Source: Jaltomata sinuosa
Lineage: Eukaryota > Streptophyta > Magnoliopsida > Solanales > Solanaceae
Assembly (NCBI GenBank): GCA_003996215.1
Contig: QJPP01000830.1
Location: 186,001-250,000, forward strand
Direction of reading: 5' to 3'
DNA length: 64,000 nt
Below, piece after piece: positions 10,653 to 20,997 of the stretch; position 1 is the first letter of the stretch, and each line of letters starts with the position of its first letter. The notes under the pieces are model-generated. The model was not told the origin of the DNA, did not search any database, and was given only the letters and a program-made list of their open reading frames with translations. The position numbers and the translations under genes are program-made.

Positions 10653-12521
10653 GCCTTCCAGCCCAAAGAAGTTGCAACCGAAGAGAACCTTCCACAAACC
10701 ACGAGAAGTAACCTGGTAGCTCGCGATTCTGAAGCCAACTCCAATTTTCGACCAATGCTCCATGTCGACTCCCTGCATAGACTCATACACTGTCAATGAA
10801 CACTATAGTAATTGGAGCCAACTAGACTCTGCATATAAAGTTTTCCCAATCTGAAGATGCTACTGAAACTTAGGTCCTCCAAAGCGTGTAGCTAGGTAAT
10901 CACAGTTGATACAACAAGCCCCTCAAAGATAGTACTGGAACAGCCTACCACCTCGATATCTACTAGAAGGAATTTTGCCCCCATATTTACCTAGGTACAA
11001 TGCGACTGCACTCTGTAGTCGGCTGGATCACGTCATCAATGCACAAACCAAAGCATACCCTCAGTTGTCACATCAGTCAGCTACTAGTAACCCATGTATA
11101 CATATGAAAAAACTCATCTTTCTCTTTTTTCAAACCCAACATAACCCCTTTCCAAAGGTACATCTTACCTGACAGACTCTTCCTCAAATAAAACCTAATG
11201 TTATTCCCCTAGCATCCGCTTATATACTACCAACACACAACAAGGCAGGAAAATAATAGGCCAAATGCCCAACTCAACCACAGTCCATACTTAACCACCA
11301 TGCCACAGTCAAAATTTACCCACCATGCTAGAGTCAAAAGTCAACAAGAAGGCTACGATCAAAACTCAACCAGGTAGGAAACTGAAGAAAACACTAAGAA
11401 CAACCCATAAACCTGCCAACTCCCTAAACCAACCAATGACAAAGGTCGATCCTAACCTCCTGAGCAAAGCAAAGCCAACCAATACCCACTGCCCTCAACC
11501 ATCACCACACTGCTTAGCAAAAATAACCTCCCTTAATACAAAGCTACCAGAACCACACCATACCAACAGAAAGGCTCATAACTAACGCTAGAAAATGACC
11601 TAGGAAACAACCACCTAAGGTCGCTAGAATAAGAAACACTCAACCCAATTTTAGAACCATGGTGAAAACCGGGAATAAAGCTAACAAGACCTGCCCACGA
11701 GTCAAAACCCAAGGTAGACAACTCCCAAAACTGACAAACCTCATCCACTACTAAAGAATTCAACTATCGAGAAAACACACGCGTAAATACAGAACTCACA
11801 AGGACAACCAAAGGATAGAATAATAAAATCCACAATTGATAGAAAGGCTGCTAACCAACACTACAAGAAGATAGCACATGCTGATGTACCTATAGTCCCA
11901 ACGGGCATCCTTACACCCAAGGAATATACACAAGAGCAAATGATCCCTCTGGCATCCCATACCACCAGAGCACACACAGAGCGAATAATAAATAATGATC
12001 CAAACATAATATGAATGATATGATGGAGCTAGGTGTAACAGTAATGTCGTATGTACCTCCTGCGACACTCGCAGCTTGTGGCCCCCATTCCGAATCTACA
12101 AGATCCATGGAAGTCCTCGACCACAAACAAAAATTGTGAAATCTCAAAATATAACTACCCGGGGTCCATCCAGGTCTAAAATAGTAACAACAAATCTCAA
12201 ACACTAAACAGGAAGCCTAGAGAATATCTGGGACTAAATCTATAATAAAAATATGTCTAGTGCTATGGCATATTCGCGCCTAGTATAACTATGAAAATCA
12301 GTGATGAAATCATCATAAAATCCCTTTTTACTCAATGAAAGATCCATAAAGTCAGTTCTAAATCCCTTTTATAATTATTTTACCGAAAAATATTGGCCCT
12401 CGGGGCCATGCAAGTTTTTGAAAACCGTTAATAGTAGGCTCATAGACAAAACAATAGTAAAATATACAGAAAACCCATTTGCATGAATGGTATGATCGCA
12501 GACAAAACACCTCATAGGCAA

Positions 12522-13074
12522 AGTAGTGCAAACAACTTAGCTTCTCTATTTCAGTTTCGGAATGGTCATTGGCCTTGGACATCAGGTCCTTGGCTAACTG
12601 GTTGTTTAGGATGGACTTGCCAGATCCCATCGGTGTTATTGTTAGTACGGGGCCCATTCTACCTTGGTTGGACAGATTCAACGGCATAAGTTTGAGGGTC
12701 AGGGGGGGTGTCATACATGATCAAGTTGTGTGGATCTAAGCTGGCAGGGCTACTTTTGGTTCTAATGGTACGTTGAGATTGTTGGTCACTCTTGTGTTCT
12801 CAAGGTTGGAGGTTTGAATTAGTGGATTCTCTGAGAGGTTGTCCATTGCATGGGTTCCACCGTTGAATAGGTTCTGCCAATATGGGCCAGAAGTGTAATA
12901 TGTCTTTCAGAGTTAGTGGTTTGTATTCTGCTATAGTAGAGCGGGTGTTTTGAGCCAGAGGGTGAGTTGCAAGATACTGAGATTCTCAATATCTAGGTGG
13001 CAACCTCAAACCTCAAGGCATCCTTTCCTTTATCTACGAGGTGTTTTGACATGATATTCAGAGTGTGGTGGACT
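12522..13074 (-). repeat. Right arm of the 0.55-kb inverted repeat
   Basis: Reverse complement of 10094-10652. It interrupts F2 LTR-like sequence (up to about 12490, resuming after 13080), which suggests that internal DNA was copied or recombined into the LTR in reverse. Confidence 0.85.
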
Positions 13075-13747
13075 GCCATCAAGAAACTAGACCATCACAA
13101 ACATGATGGCCACCTCGCAATCTTGATGACCAACTGATCTGCAACTTTTATAGCAGCAACCAACAATTCACAAAGGCCAAAAAGTTCATCCAACAAACCC
13201 TCGAGATTAATTCGGAACCCCTTGAACACAAACCAACCATGCTACCCTACCAGAAATAGCATTCCGGACTCAATAGAATCGATGAAACTCTCAACAGAGA
13301 TCATTTTAATAAAAGGTGGGTCCCATGCCCAAAACTGACTCGAAACTTAAAACCCCAAAAACAAGATCGGGAGCCTCTAGACCCAAACCAAAGGTCCTTC
13401 TAGTCCAAAGTCGACATTCTAGAGCTAACAGCGACGATGGAATTTCCATTCGAGGCCGTCTTCTCTGAACATTGGCCAAAGTAAACTCTACAAGGCTAAA
13501 TGGCCTGAAGACACAGAATCCAAGACAAAACCAAACCAGAAGCTCCCAAACCCCGACAAAGAGTCCCACTAGACTAAAATCCCCGTTCCGAGGCTAAAGA
13601 AACTGTCAGAATTTGATTCTGAGCATGTTTACCAAGAAAGTTGACCGAAGTCAAGGATTTTCTATGTTCAAGTTCTAAAATAGAGAGATGATTATAACGA
13701 CCTAATGAACGGCCGGGCACCGAATCGCCAGTCCCGACAAGTCATAA

Positions 13748-14078
13748 TCCAACTACCCACCATGGTACCTCGAGAAATATTTGGTTTTCAAATGATAGAA
13801 ATGGTTGCGACCCGTATAATCGCCCTTTAGAGATCCAAAATAAAATAAATGCCAATTGGCTGAAATATGACATGGATGCAATGATAAGTATAATTTAAAA
13901 ATAAATAAATAATGAATGAATAATTAAATAATGAAAAGAATATACAATTTACAAACAATCAATAAGATACACAAGGTGCAAAATATAAGCCAAAACTTGT
14001 ACAAAGATAAAATTTCCTTAATTGAAAAAATGAATCCATAATGGTTAGAACATTTAATCCCCAGTAGAGTCGTCATTC
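13748..14078 (-). other. Leader and primer site of an Ogre-like element, shortened
   Basis: The minus-strand primer site at 14058-14075 reads TGACGACTCTACTGGGGA, close to the TGGCGACTCTGCTGGGGA type that I associate with a tRNA-Arg primer in Ogre elements. Three bases separate it from the LTR at 14079. The leader is cut at 13747. The copy at 49115-49646 keeps about 280 bases more. Confidence 0.6.
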
Positions 14079-15966
14079 TATGATATCCTATTTTTTACGA
14101 TAGGACACAACTTTGGGACTCAAAAAATAATTAATAGTTTAAAAAGAATTTAGAGAGAAAGTCGCCACCTAATTTTAGGAAAATAAAGTAACCTTTTAAT
14201 TAAAGTAAACTTTAGTGTACGAAACTAATTAGATTTTAGGTAAGGATTCAAGTTATTCGGAAGGGAAGGGGTTAGCATTCTTCGGAATCCACAATGGTGG
14301 TTCCCGACTGAATTCATTTATTCAATTGAGGAGATAAAATAATGTGCCCCGGTTCTTCAGAGTTAGAGAAAAAGACTATTCAAAATTCGAAGAATCCAAG
14401 AAAAAACTTTTACGAGACGGCCTAATATTTGCCTATCGTTAGCTAAAATAAATAAATACAATAAAGAATTATACAAGATTCACAAATTTTAATTAGAATG
14501 TCTTCTTTGAAAAGCAACTTTGAGTACCTGTAAACACACTTAGTAAAAGTGTTAGTAATGAATAAATATTTATTAACATGAATTAATTAAATAATGAATG
14601 AAAAAATAAAACTCATCTTAACATTGGAGGCCTTGGAAATCGATAAAAATTTCTTCATCAGCCAATTAAATTGATATTCGATATAAAATAATCAAACTCA
14701 AAATAACATCCATCTTTTATTATGGGGAGGCTTCAAAAATCTGACGGAGACATTCTTTCATTGGCCAGTAAATTGATATTTTTCAAATACAAAACCATAA
14801 AAAATATATATACAAATAGTAATTTGTTGTTATCTACCAACAATAACCAAATGACAGAAACAACATAGCAATATCACCCACTGGAAAATTCTTAAAAAGT
14901 GAATAAAATCATTTCACAATCAAAAGTGACCAAATGATATAAGCATAATCTCAAAGTCATTGGAATAACTAATACATGAATAAAATAGTCAAAGATATAC
15001 TATCCAAAATGCTAAATCAAACTAACCCAAGCAAAGCAGTAAACAACGAGCACATATTTACAAGAACATTAGAACTGAAGCCAAACAAAAGAATACAATC
15101 ATCAAAGCCATTGCCCGACTTCCTCGAAACCTCAAGTTCTCTGGCAAAATTCATAAAAAAGGGTTGATGATGTATGAACTTATTAGTGAAAATGGAAAAA
15201 TAACAAAAGGAATTGATGAAGTACAAAAGAGAATGACAACTACAGATACAAGGCCGCCGCAGGAATTTATTTGTTGGTCAGATCTGGGAGCAGAAGGCTC
15301 ATTGTGGTTGCTGGTTTATCAAAGCTCAGAGCTCATTGGAGAAGAAACCCAGTTCATCAGGGTCTATTTTTTATTGTTTGCTAGAGTAACAATGAAATAG
15401 TGGTGGCGGTGTGATGGAGCTCGGAGGTGAGAGATGGTCTCGGTCAATGGTGTCTCACCGGTGATGAACGTGTTGGAGAAGAAAGAAGGGTTATTTGTTC
15501 TAGTTCGCTGGGAAAGGGAAAAAGGGTGGCGTTGGGTGGTTATTACTGGTGTTGTATGGCTAGAGAAGAGGAGAGTGGTGGTGTAGTTTTTTGCTAGAGA
15601 TGGTTGTAGCGATATAGTAGTGGTTGGTTCATGGTGGAGAAGAGAGTGAGGTTTGTTTGTTATTGGTGATTGGTGCGGTTGATGGTGGTTGGGAGGAGAA
15701 GAGTGGAAGAGGGATGTTTGGTGGTGGTGTTGTTTGCATCAGAGGTGACAAAGGGAAGATATAAAAACACTGTGATGTATTATCCAACCATTGTTGTCGG
15801 TGGTCGGAGCTCCGATAGGGTGGTGGCTGGAAAAGGAAAAGAGAAAAAGAATGATATTTTGTTTTGAAACTTTTTGCTATATTAGAAAATTTCCACCACC
15901 AAAAAATGTATTGAGTGTATGAGATACTTTATAGAAAAAATTAAAACCCTAAACCATCTTGGTGGC
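14079..15966 (-). repeat. Ogre-like LTR, first part
   Basis: The LTR ends next to the primer site at 14079 (TATGATATCC here, TGTGATATCC in the sister at 49647). It contains the GAAAGTCGCCACCTAATTTT block at 14157, a word common in Ogre/Tat LTRs. It is interrupted at 15966 by a chromovirus and resumes at 23120. The 15380-15850 part is G-rich on the plus strand. Its chance open frames are not genes. Confidence 0.7.
15962..15966. repeat. Target site duplication, left copy (GTGGC)
   Basis: GTGGC here and at 23120-23124 flank the plus-strand chromovirus exactly, the 5-bp duplication expected of Ty3/gypsy integration. Confidence 0.9.
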
Positions 15967-16302
15967 TATAACACCCCGGAAATCTATTTTGTTGTCTAAA
16001 GAAGAATATCTAAAAAATCCTAAGTTTCCAGAAATCATGAGTCCAAATCACGGTTCGTGATTTGAACCACGAGTCGTGGTTTTGAGTCATGATCCCAGAC
16101 TTGTAAAATTTAGTCTCTGGGTTGAGACTATGAGTAAGTTCTATGAACCGTGGTTGTTTCTACGAACCATAGAATGCACTCATGGAATCATACCTGAGGA
16201 CTGACTTGGTCCCAGGGACCACGAGTTATTTTTATGGGTCGTCATTTGATTCACAGACCGTAGGGATAACCTGTGGAACTTTTTCATAGGATGGCAGTTT
16301 TC
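15967..16302 (+). repeat. 5' LTR remnant of copy A+
   Basis: It starts TATAACACCCCGG (TGTAACACC with one change) and matches the start of the LTRs at 20998 and 51540 up to GGCAGTTTTC. The rest, about 1.8 kb, is deleted. It contains the interrupted palindromes at 16044-16064 and 16064-16082. Confidence 0.9.
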
Positions 16303-17336
16303 TCGGACTATGGCTGCCCAAACCAATCAGTAGGCTCCTTCTCCCATTCACCCTCACGGTGAAGCAGCAGCCCGAGTTCGAGATTCCATCCGTATAAACC
16401 CACCGGAGTTCTGGGGTTCAAAGGTGGGTGAGGACCCTCTTAGATTTGTGGATGAGGTGAAGAAGATCTTTGAGGTAATGCAGGTTGCCGGAGTTAAGAG
16501 TGTCGAGCTTTCATCCTATCAGCTAAAGGACGTAGCTCATATTTGGTTCATGCAATGGAAGGAATCTAGAGCTAGGGATGTGGTCCCTATGACTTGGGAG
16601 TGTTTTGAGAGAGCTTTCCTCGACCGATTCTTTCCACGAGAGTTGAGGCAAGCTAAGGTTAAGGAGTTTGTGAACTTGAGACAGGGATCTATGACTGTTC
16701 AAGAGTACAGTTTGAAGTTCACTCAGTTGTCTAGGTATGCCCCCTCTATGGTAGCGGACCCTAATGATCAGATGAGCAAGTTTATCTATGGGGTTTCAGA
16801 TTTGGTGAAGAAGGAGTGTAGGTCCACCATGTTGTTGGGTGATATGACTATTTCCAGGCTCATGACCCATTCTCTCCAGATCGAGGGAGACAGGCTTAGG
16901 GAGATGGCTAGGGAGAACAAGAAGGCTAAATCTTAGGGTTCGGGTTTCAATCATTAGAGGTGTAGAGGTGGACACAGTTCTTTGTTTCAGAAGAAGTCAT
17001 CAGGACCTGTGCATTCATCTTCTAGTACTCCTAACAAGGCCCCGTCATGATCAGTTTGCTAGAGGTTTGGGATCTCAGTCTTAGGGGAGTGTTGCTAAGG
17101 GGTCTACCTACCCCGCTTGTGGCAAGTGTGGGAAGAGTCATCCTGGTGAGTATTTAGATGGATCAGGCAGTTGTTTTGGTTGTGGTCATACTGGACATCG
17201 TATTAGGGAGTGCCCTTCAGTTAAAAAGGGATAGGGAGATAGGATTCAGTCTACCTCAGCAGCTTCAGAAGGTCGACCAGCCCCGCAGCACGCAGCTTCT
17301 AGTTCTGGTGATCAACGCCAGAACTGCCTTTATGCC
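16303..17336 (+). pseudogene. Chromovirus Gag of copy A+, N-terminus deleted
   Basis: Capsid-type Gag starting at the equivalent of about codon 37 of the sister gag at 53875. The core reads RINPPEFWGSKVGEDPLRF, then SSYQLKDVAHIWFMQWKE and RQGSMTVQEYSLKFTQLSR. A CCHC knuckle (CFGCGHTGHRIREC) lies at about 17173-17214, preceded by a degenerate CGKCGKSHPGEY. TAG codons fall at 16934-16936, 16955-16957 and 17082-17084, and TAG also follows the knuckle at about 17232. An 8-base deletion near 17030 relative to the sister shifts the frame. The TAGs at 16955 and 17082 are shared with the sister. Confidence 0.85.
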
Positions 17337-17825
17337 ATGTCCTCTCGTCAGGACCAGGAGAGCTCACCCTATGTGGTTACTGGTATGTTGGCAGTCTTTT
17401 CTATAGATGTGTATGCTTTGTTGGATCACAGTGCCTCCTTGTCTTTTGTGACCCCGTATGTTCCTTGTAAGTTTGAGATTTGTCCTGATCAACTTCTAGA
17501 ACCTTTTTGTGTCTCTACTCCTGTTAGTGAGTCAGTCCTAGACAAAAGAATCTACAAAAATTGCCTTATCTTAGTCCTTCATAGAGTCACTTCAGCGAAT
17601 TTAGTTGAGTTAGAGATGACTGATTTTGATGTTATTCTTGGTATGGATTGGTTGCATGCTTGTTTTGCCTCGGTTGATTGTCGTACCCGAGTCATTAGTT
17701 TAATACTTCCAAATGAACCTGTCCTAGAATGGCAAGGTAGTCCTCCATCCTCGAAGGGTCATTTCATATCTTATCTTAAGACTAGGAAGATGATCTCTAA
17801 AGGTTATATGTATCACATTGTTTGA
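17337..17825 (+). pseudogene. Retropepsin-like protease of copy A+
   Basis: Aspartic protease region of the polyprotein, in one open frame of 162 codons. The active-site region reads YALLDHSASLSFVTPYV, so the catalytic Asp is kept but the canonical DTG/DSG is DHS. The flap side is followed by LEMTDFDVILGMDWL, the conserved end of plant gypsy proteases. The frame ends at TGA 17823-17825, where the sister copy has CGG. Frame 0 is shared with the zinc knuckle upstream. Confidence 0.8.
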
Positions 17826-19160
17826 GTTATGGACACGGAGTCCGAGACCGCTTCTCTTCGGTCTATTGTGAGTGATTTTCCTGAGGTTTTTCCCAAGGAT
17901 TTTCTTGGAGTCCCTCTAAGAAGGAGATCGACTTTAGGATAGACCTCATTCCAGATACACATCCTATCTCTATTCCTCCCTATAGAATGGCTCCAGTGGA
18001 ACTTAAAGAATTGAAGGATCAGTTGAAGGATCTTCTTGATAAGGGTTTCATCAGGCCTAGTATATCTCCTTGAGGTGCTCTAATGTTGTTTGTGTGTAAG
18101 AAGGATGGTTCTCTCTGGATGTGCATTGATTACCGTCAATTGAACAAGGTTACAATTAAGAATAAGTATCCCATTCCTAGGATTGATTACTTGTTCGATC
18201 AGCTTCAGGATGCTAATTGTTTCTCTAAGATTGAACTTAGATCTGGGTATCATCAGCTTTGAGTTAGAGAATGTGATATTCCAAAAATAGCCTTCAGAAC
18301 CTAGTATGGTCACTATAAGTTTGTAGTCATGTCTTTTGGACTAACCAATGCTCCTGCAGCTTTTATGGATCTAATGAATTGGGTGTTCAAGCAATATATG
18401 GACTTGTTTGTGATTGTCTTTATCGACGATATTCTCATCTATTCCCGTAGTGAGGAGGAGCATGCGGGCCACTTGAGAGTTGAAGGATCATCAGTTATTT
18501 CCTAAGTTTAGCAAGTGTGAGTCCTAGATGCAATCTGTGGCTTTTCTGGGAACATAGTGACAGGAGATGGTATTCGTGTGGATTCGCAAAATATTAAAGC
18601 AGTGAAGAACTGGCCTAGACCTACTTGCCCATCAGATATTCAGAGTTTCTTAGGTTTGGTTGGTTATTACACGAGGTTCGTAGAGGGGTTCTCTTCCATT
18701 GCTTCTCCTTTGACTTGATTGACTCCGAAAAAGGTTAAATTCCAGTGGTCTGATTTGTGTGAGAAGAGTTTTCAGGAGTTGAAGACTAGGTTGACCTCCG
18801 CTCCAGTGTTGACCCTACCCGAGGGTTCGGATGATTTTGTGGTCTATTGTGATTCTTCCAAGATCGGGTTGGGTTGTGTGTTGATGCAGTGAGGCAAGGT
18901 AATTAGTTATGCTTCTAGATAGCTTAAGACTCATGAGAAGAACTACCCTACTCATGATTTTGAGTTGGCAGTCGTGGTCTTTGATTTAAAGATTTGGAGA
19001 CATTACTTGTATGGCATTTATGTGGATGTGTTCATAATCACAAGAGTCTCCAATATGTGTTTACTCAGAAAGAATTGAATCTTTGTTAGAGAAGGTGTCT
19101 TGAGCTTCTGAAGGACTATGATATGAGTATGCTTTACCATCCTGGTAAGGAAAATGTTGT
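17826..19160 (+). pseudogene. Reverse transcriptase and RNase H of copy A+
   Basis: The RT palm is recognisable: FVCKKDGSLWMCIDYRQLNK, then KYPIPRIDYLFDQL, MSFGLTNAPAAFMDLMNWVF and the catalytic FIDDILIYS at 18421-18447. RNase H follows with FVVYCDSSKIGLGCVLMQ. Damage includes a 1-base deletion near 17917, TGA at about 18072 (Trp in the sister), TGA in HQL*VREC, TAG in FRT*YGHY, a deletion after EEEHAGHLR, and TAG at 18920-18922 in SR*LKTHEKN. The last is shared with the second plus-strand copy, whereas the minus-strand copy at 40500 has CAG. Confidence 0.85.
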
Positions 19161-20764
19161 GGCGGATGCACTTAGTAGACTATCCTTGGGTAGTGTGGCT
19201 TCGATCGAGGATGGGAAAAAGGAGTTGGTGAAAGATGTTCACCGACTTGCCCGATTGGGAGTGCGACTTATGGATTTGACTAAGGGTGGAGTTATTGTCT
19301 AGAATGGTTTTGAGTCATCCTTGGTAGCTGAGGTGAAGGAAAAGCAAGATAGTGATCTGATTTTGCTTCAGCTAAAGGGTGCAGTCCATCAGCAAAGGGT
19401 TAAGGTTTTCTCCCAAGGGGGAGATGGTGTGCTTCGTTATTAGGGTAGATTGTGTGTGCCAGATGTAGATGGGTTGAGTAAGCAGATTTTGACTGAGGCT
19501 CACAGTTCCAGATATTCTATACACCCCAGTGCCACCAAGATGTACCGTGATCTATGGGAAGTTTACTGGTGGAACGGTATGAAGAGGGACATAGCCAATT
19601 TTGTGGCTAAGTGTCCCAAATGTCAGCAAGTGAAGGTAGAGCACCAATGACCGGGTGGCATGACTCAGGATATTGACCTTCCTACTTGGAAGTGGGAAGC
19701 GATAAATCTGGACTTCATTACAGGTTTGCCTCATACTCGAAGGCAACATGATTTTATTTGGGTGATTGTCGATAGGATGACCAAATCAGCCCACTTCTTG
19801 GCTGTCAAGGCTACATATTCAGAAGAGGATTATGCCAGACTCTACATTCGAGATATAGTCAGATTACATGGTGTTCCATTGTCTATCATATCGGATAGGG
19901 GTACTCAGTTTACATCCTAGTTTTGGAGATCATTTCAGAGAGGCCTTGGTACTCAGGTGAAGCTTAGCACAGCTTTTCACCCACAGACAGATAGCCAGGC
20001 AGAGCTTACTATTTAGACATTAGAGGATATGTTGAGAGCCTGTGATTGATTTCAAAGGTAGTTGGGATGATCATTTGCCTCTTATCGAGTTTGCCTACAA
20101 CAACAGTTTTCACTCCAGCATCCAGATGACTCCCTATGAAGCCCTTTATGGTCAAAGATGTAGGTCTCCTATTGGTTGGTTCGAGGTTGGTGAAGCAGCC
20201 TTGATTGGTCCAGATTCGGTGCATGAGACCATGGAGAAGGTTCAGCTTATTAGGGAGAGTTTGAAGACCCCTCATAGTCGATAGTAATCCTATGCAGATG
20301 TGATAAGGAGGGAGTTAGAGTTCGAGGTGGATGATTGGGTGTTTCATAAGGTGACACCCATGAAGGGTGTGATGAAATTTGGGAAGAAAGGAAATCTTAG
20401 TCCTCGTTTTGTAGGTCCTTATCGAATTCTGAGGAGAGTTGGCAGGGTTTATTATGAGTTGGATTTTCCATCAGAGTTAGAAGCGGTTCATTCGATTTTC
20501 CATGTTTCTTTTTTGAAGAAGTGTGTTGGTGATCCGACCTTGATTTTTCCTTTGGAGGAGGTAGGTGTGAAAGATAGTCTCACCGATGAGGAGGTTCCCA
20601 TAGAAATTCTTGATCGTCAGATCCAGAGATTGAGAAACAAAGAAGTTGCCTCGGTGAAAGTTCTTTGGAGAAACCAGCTTGTAGAGAGAGCTACTTGGGA
20701 AGTGGAAGAGGCCATGAAGTCCAAATATCCCTATCTTTTTCCTTCCGATTCAGTTTCAGCTTGA
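19161..20764 (+). pseudogene. Integrase and chromodomain of copy A+
   Basis: Integrase joins the cDNA to host DNA, and the chromodomain is thought to guide it to heterochromatin marked by H3K9 methylation. The HHCC zinc finger ends CPKCQQVKVEH at about 19610-19645. The catalytic triad is visible and in frame: Asp 19711-19713, Asp 19894-19896 (61 residues on) and Glu 20002-20004 (36 residues on). The GPY/F module reads VGPYRILRRVGRVYYELDFP. The chromodomain starts at EEVPIEILDRQIQRLRNKEV and continues with WEVEEAMKSKYPYLF. TAG codons at 19918-19920 and 20014-20016 replace CAG, with more stops at 20281-20286 and a shift near 20040. The end at 20764 is TGA. Confidence 0.88.
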
Positions 20765-20980
20765 GGTAATAGTTTCATCCTTACTATGTCCCTCCGAATC
20801 TACTCAATCAGTTCCTTTCATGGTCCTAGCATGCATTCATGTTTTTCAAAGTTAGTTCAGTTATGTTTTAAGTTGAGGAGTCACTTTTCATGCTTGTTCA
20901 TCAGTTTTCATGTTTTGATGTTTGGTTGGGCTGCTTCTCCTCTAAGTTTTCCTTGCTTAGTCTTCAATCAAGGACGAATG

Positions 20981-20997
20981 ATCCCAAGGGGGGATAT
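20981..20997 (+). promoter_or_regulatory. Polypurine tract of copy A+
   Basis: ATCCCAAGGGGGGATAT abuts the 3' LTR start at 20998. The equivalent before the minus-strand 3' LTR (38475-38493) is degenerate. Confidence 0.8.

Larger units (their letters stand above)
10061..13747 (-). mobile_element. F2-derived element without gag, rearranged
   Basis: The 10061-11800 part is alignable by eye with the internal untranslated region of the F2 element (29570-31140). The 11880-13747 part resembles the F2 LTR: the CTCGGGGCCATGCAAG block at 12395 matches 34345, and GAATTTCCATTCGAGGCCGTC at 13440 matches 35918. The gag, the primer site and one LTR end are missing. A 0.55-kb inverted copy of internal sequence lies inside the LTR portion. 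The right edge is a deletion joint at 13747. No protein is supported: open frames here are chance. Confidence 0.65.
5304..16302 (+). repeat. Segmental duplication, copy A
   Basis: Direct repeat of 40734-51876: gag leader, chromovirus LTR, integrase scrap, Athila/Tat-like LTR, F2 derivative with inverted repeat, Ogre-like LTR and start of the plus-strand chromovirus, in the same order and with the same junctions. By eye most lines differ at only a few positions. Differences are the extra 5789-6017 here and the deletion at 13747. Confidence 0.85.

Noticed and set aside
10487..10711. Open frame with a GSGKS Walker-A-like motif (also 45728 and antisense copies)
   Set aside because: It lies in the inverted repeat of the F2 derivative. 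The related interior of F2 (near 29990) does not keep the frame or the motif, and no NTPase features follow.
15376..15867. Gly/Val-rich open frames in G-rich DNA (also 51204-51458)
   Set aside because: They lie in an Ogre-like LTR and the frames are not conserved between the two copies.
17158..17406. Hydrophobic 82-codon open frame (and 54866)
   Set aside because: Out-of-frame shadow of the Gag zinc knuckle and protease region.
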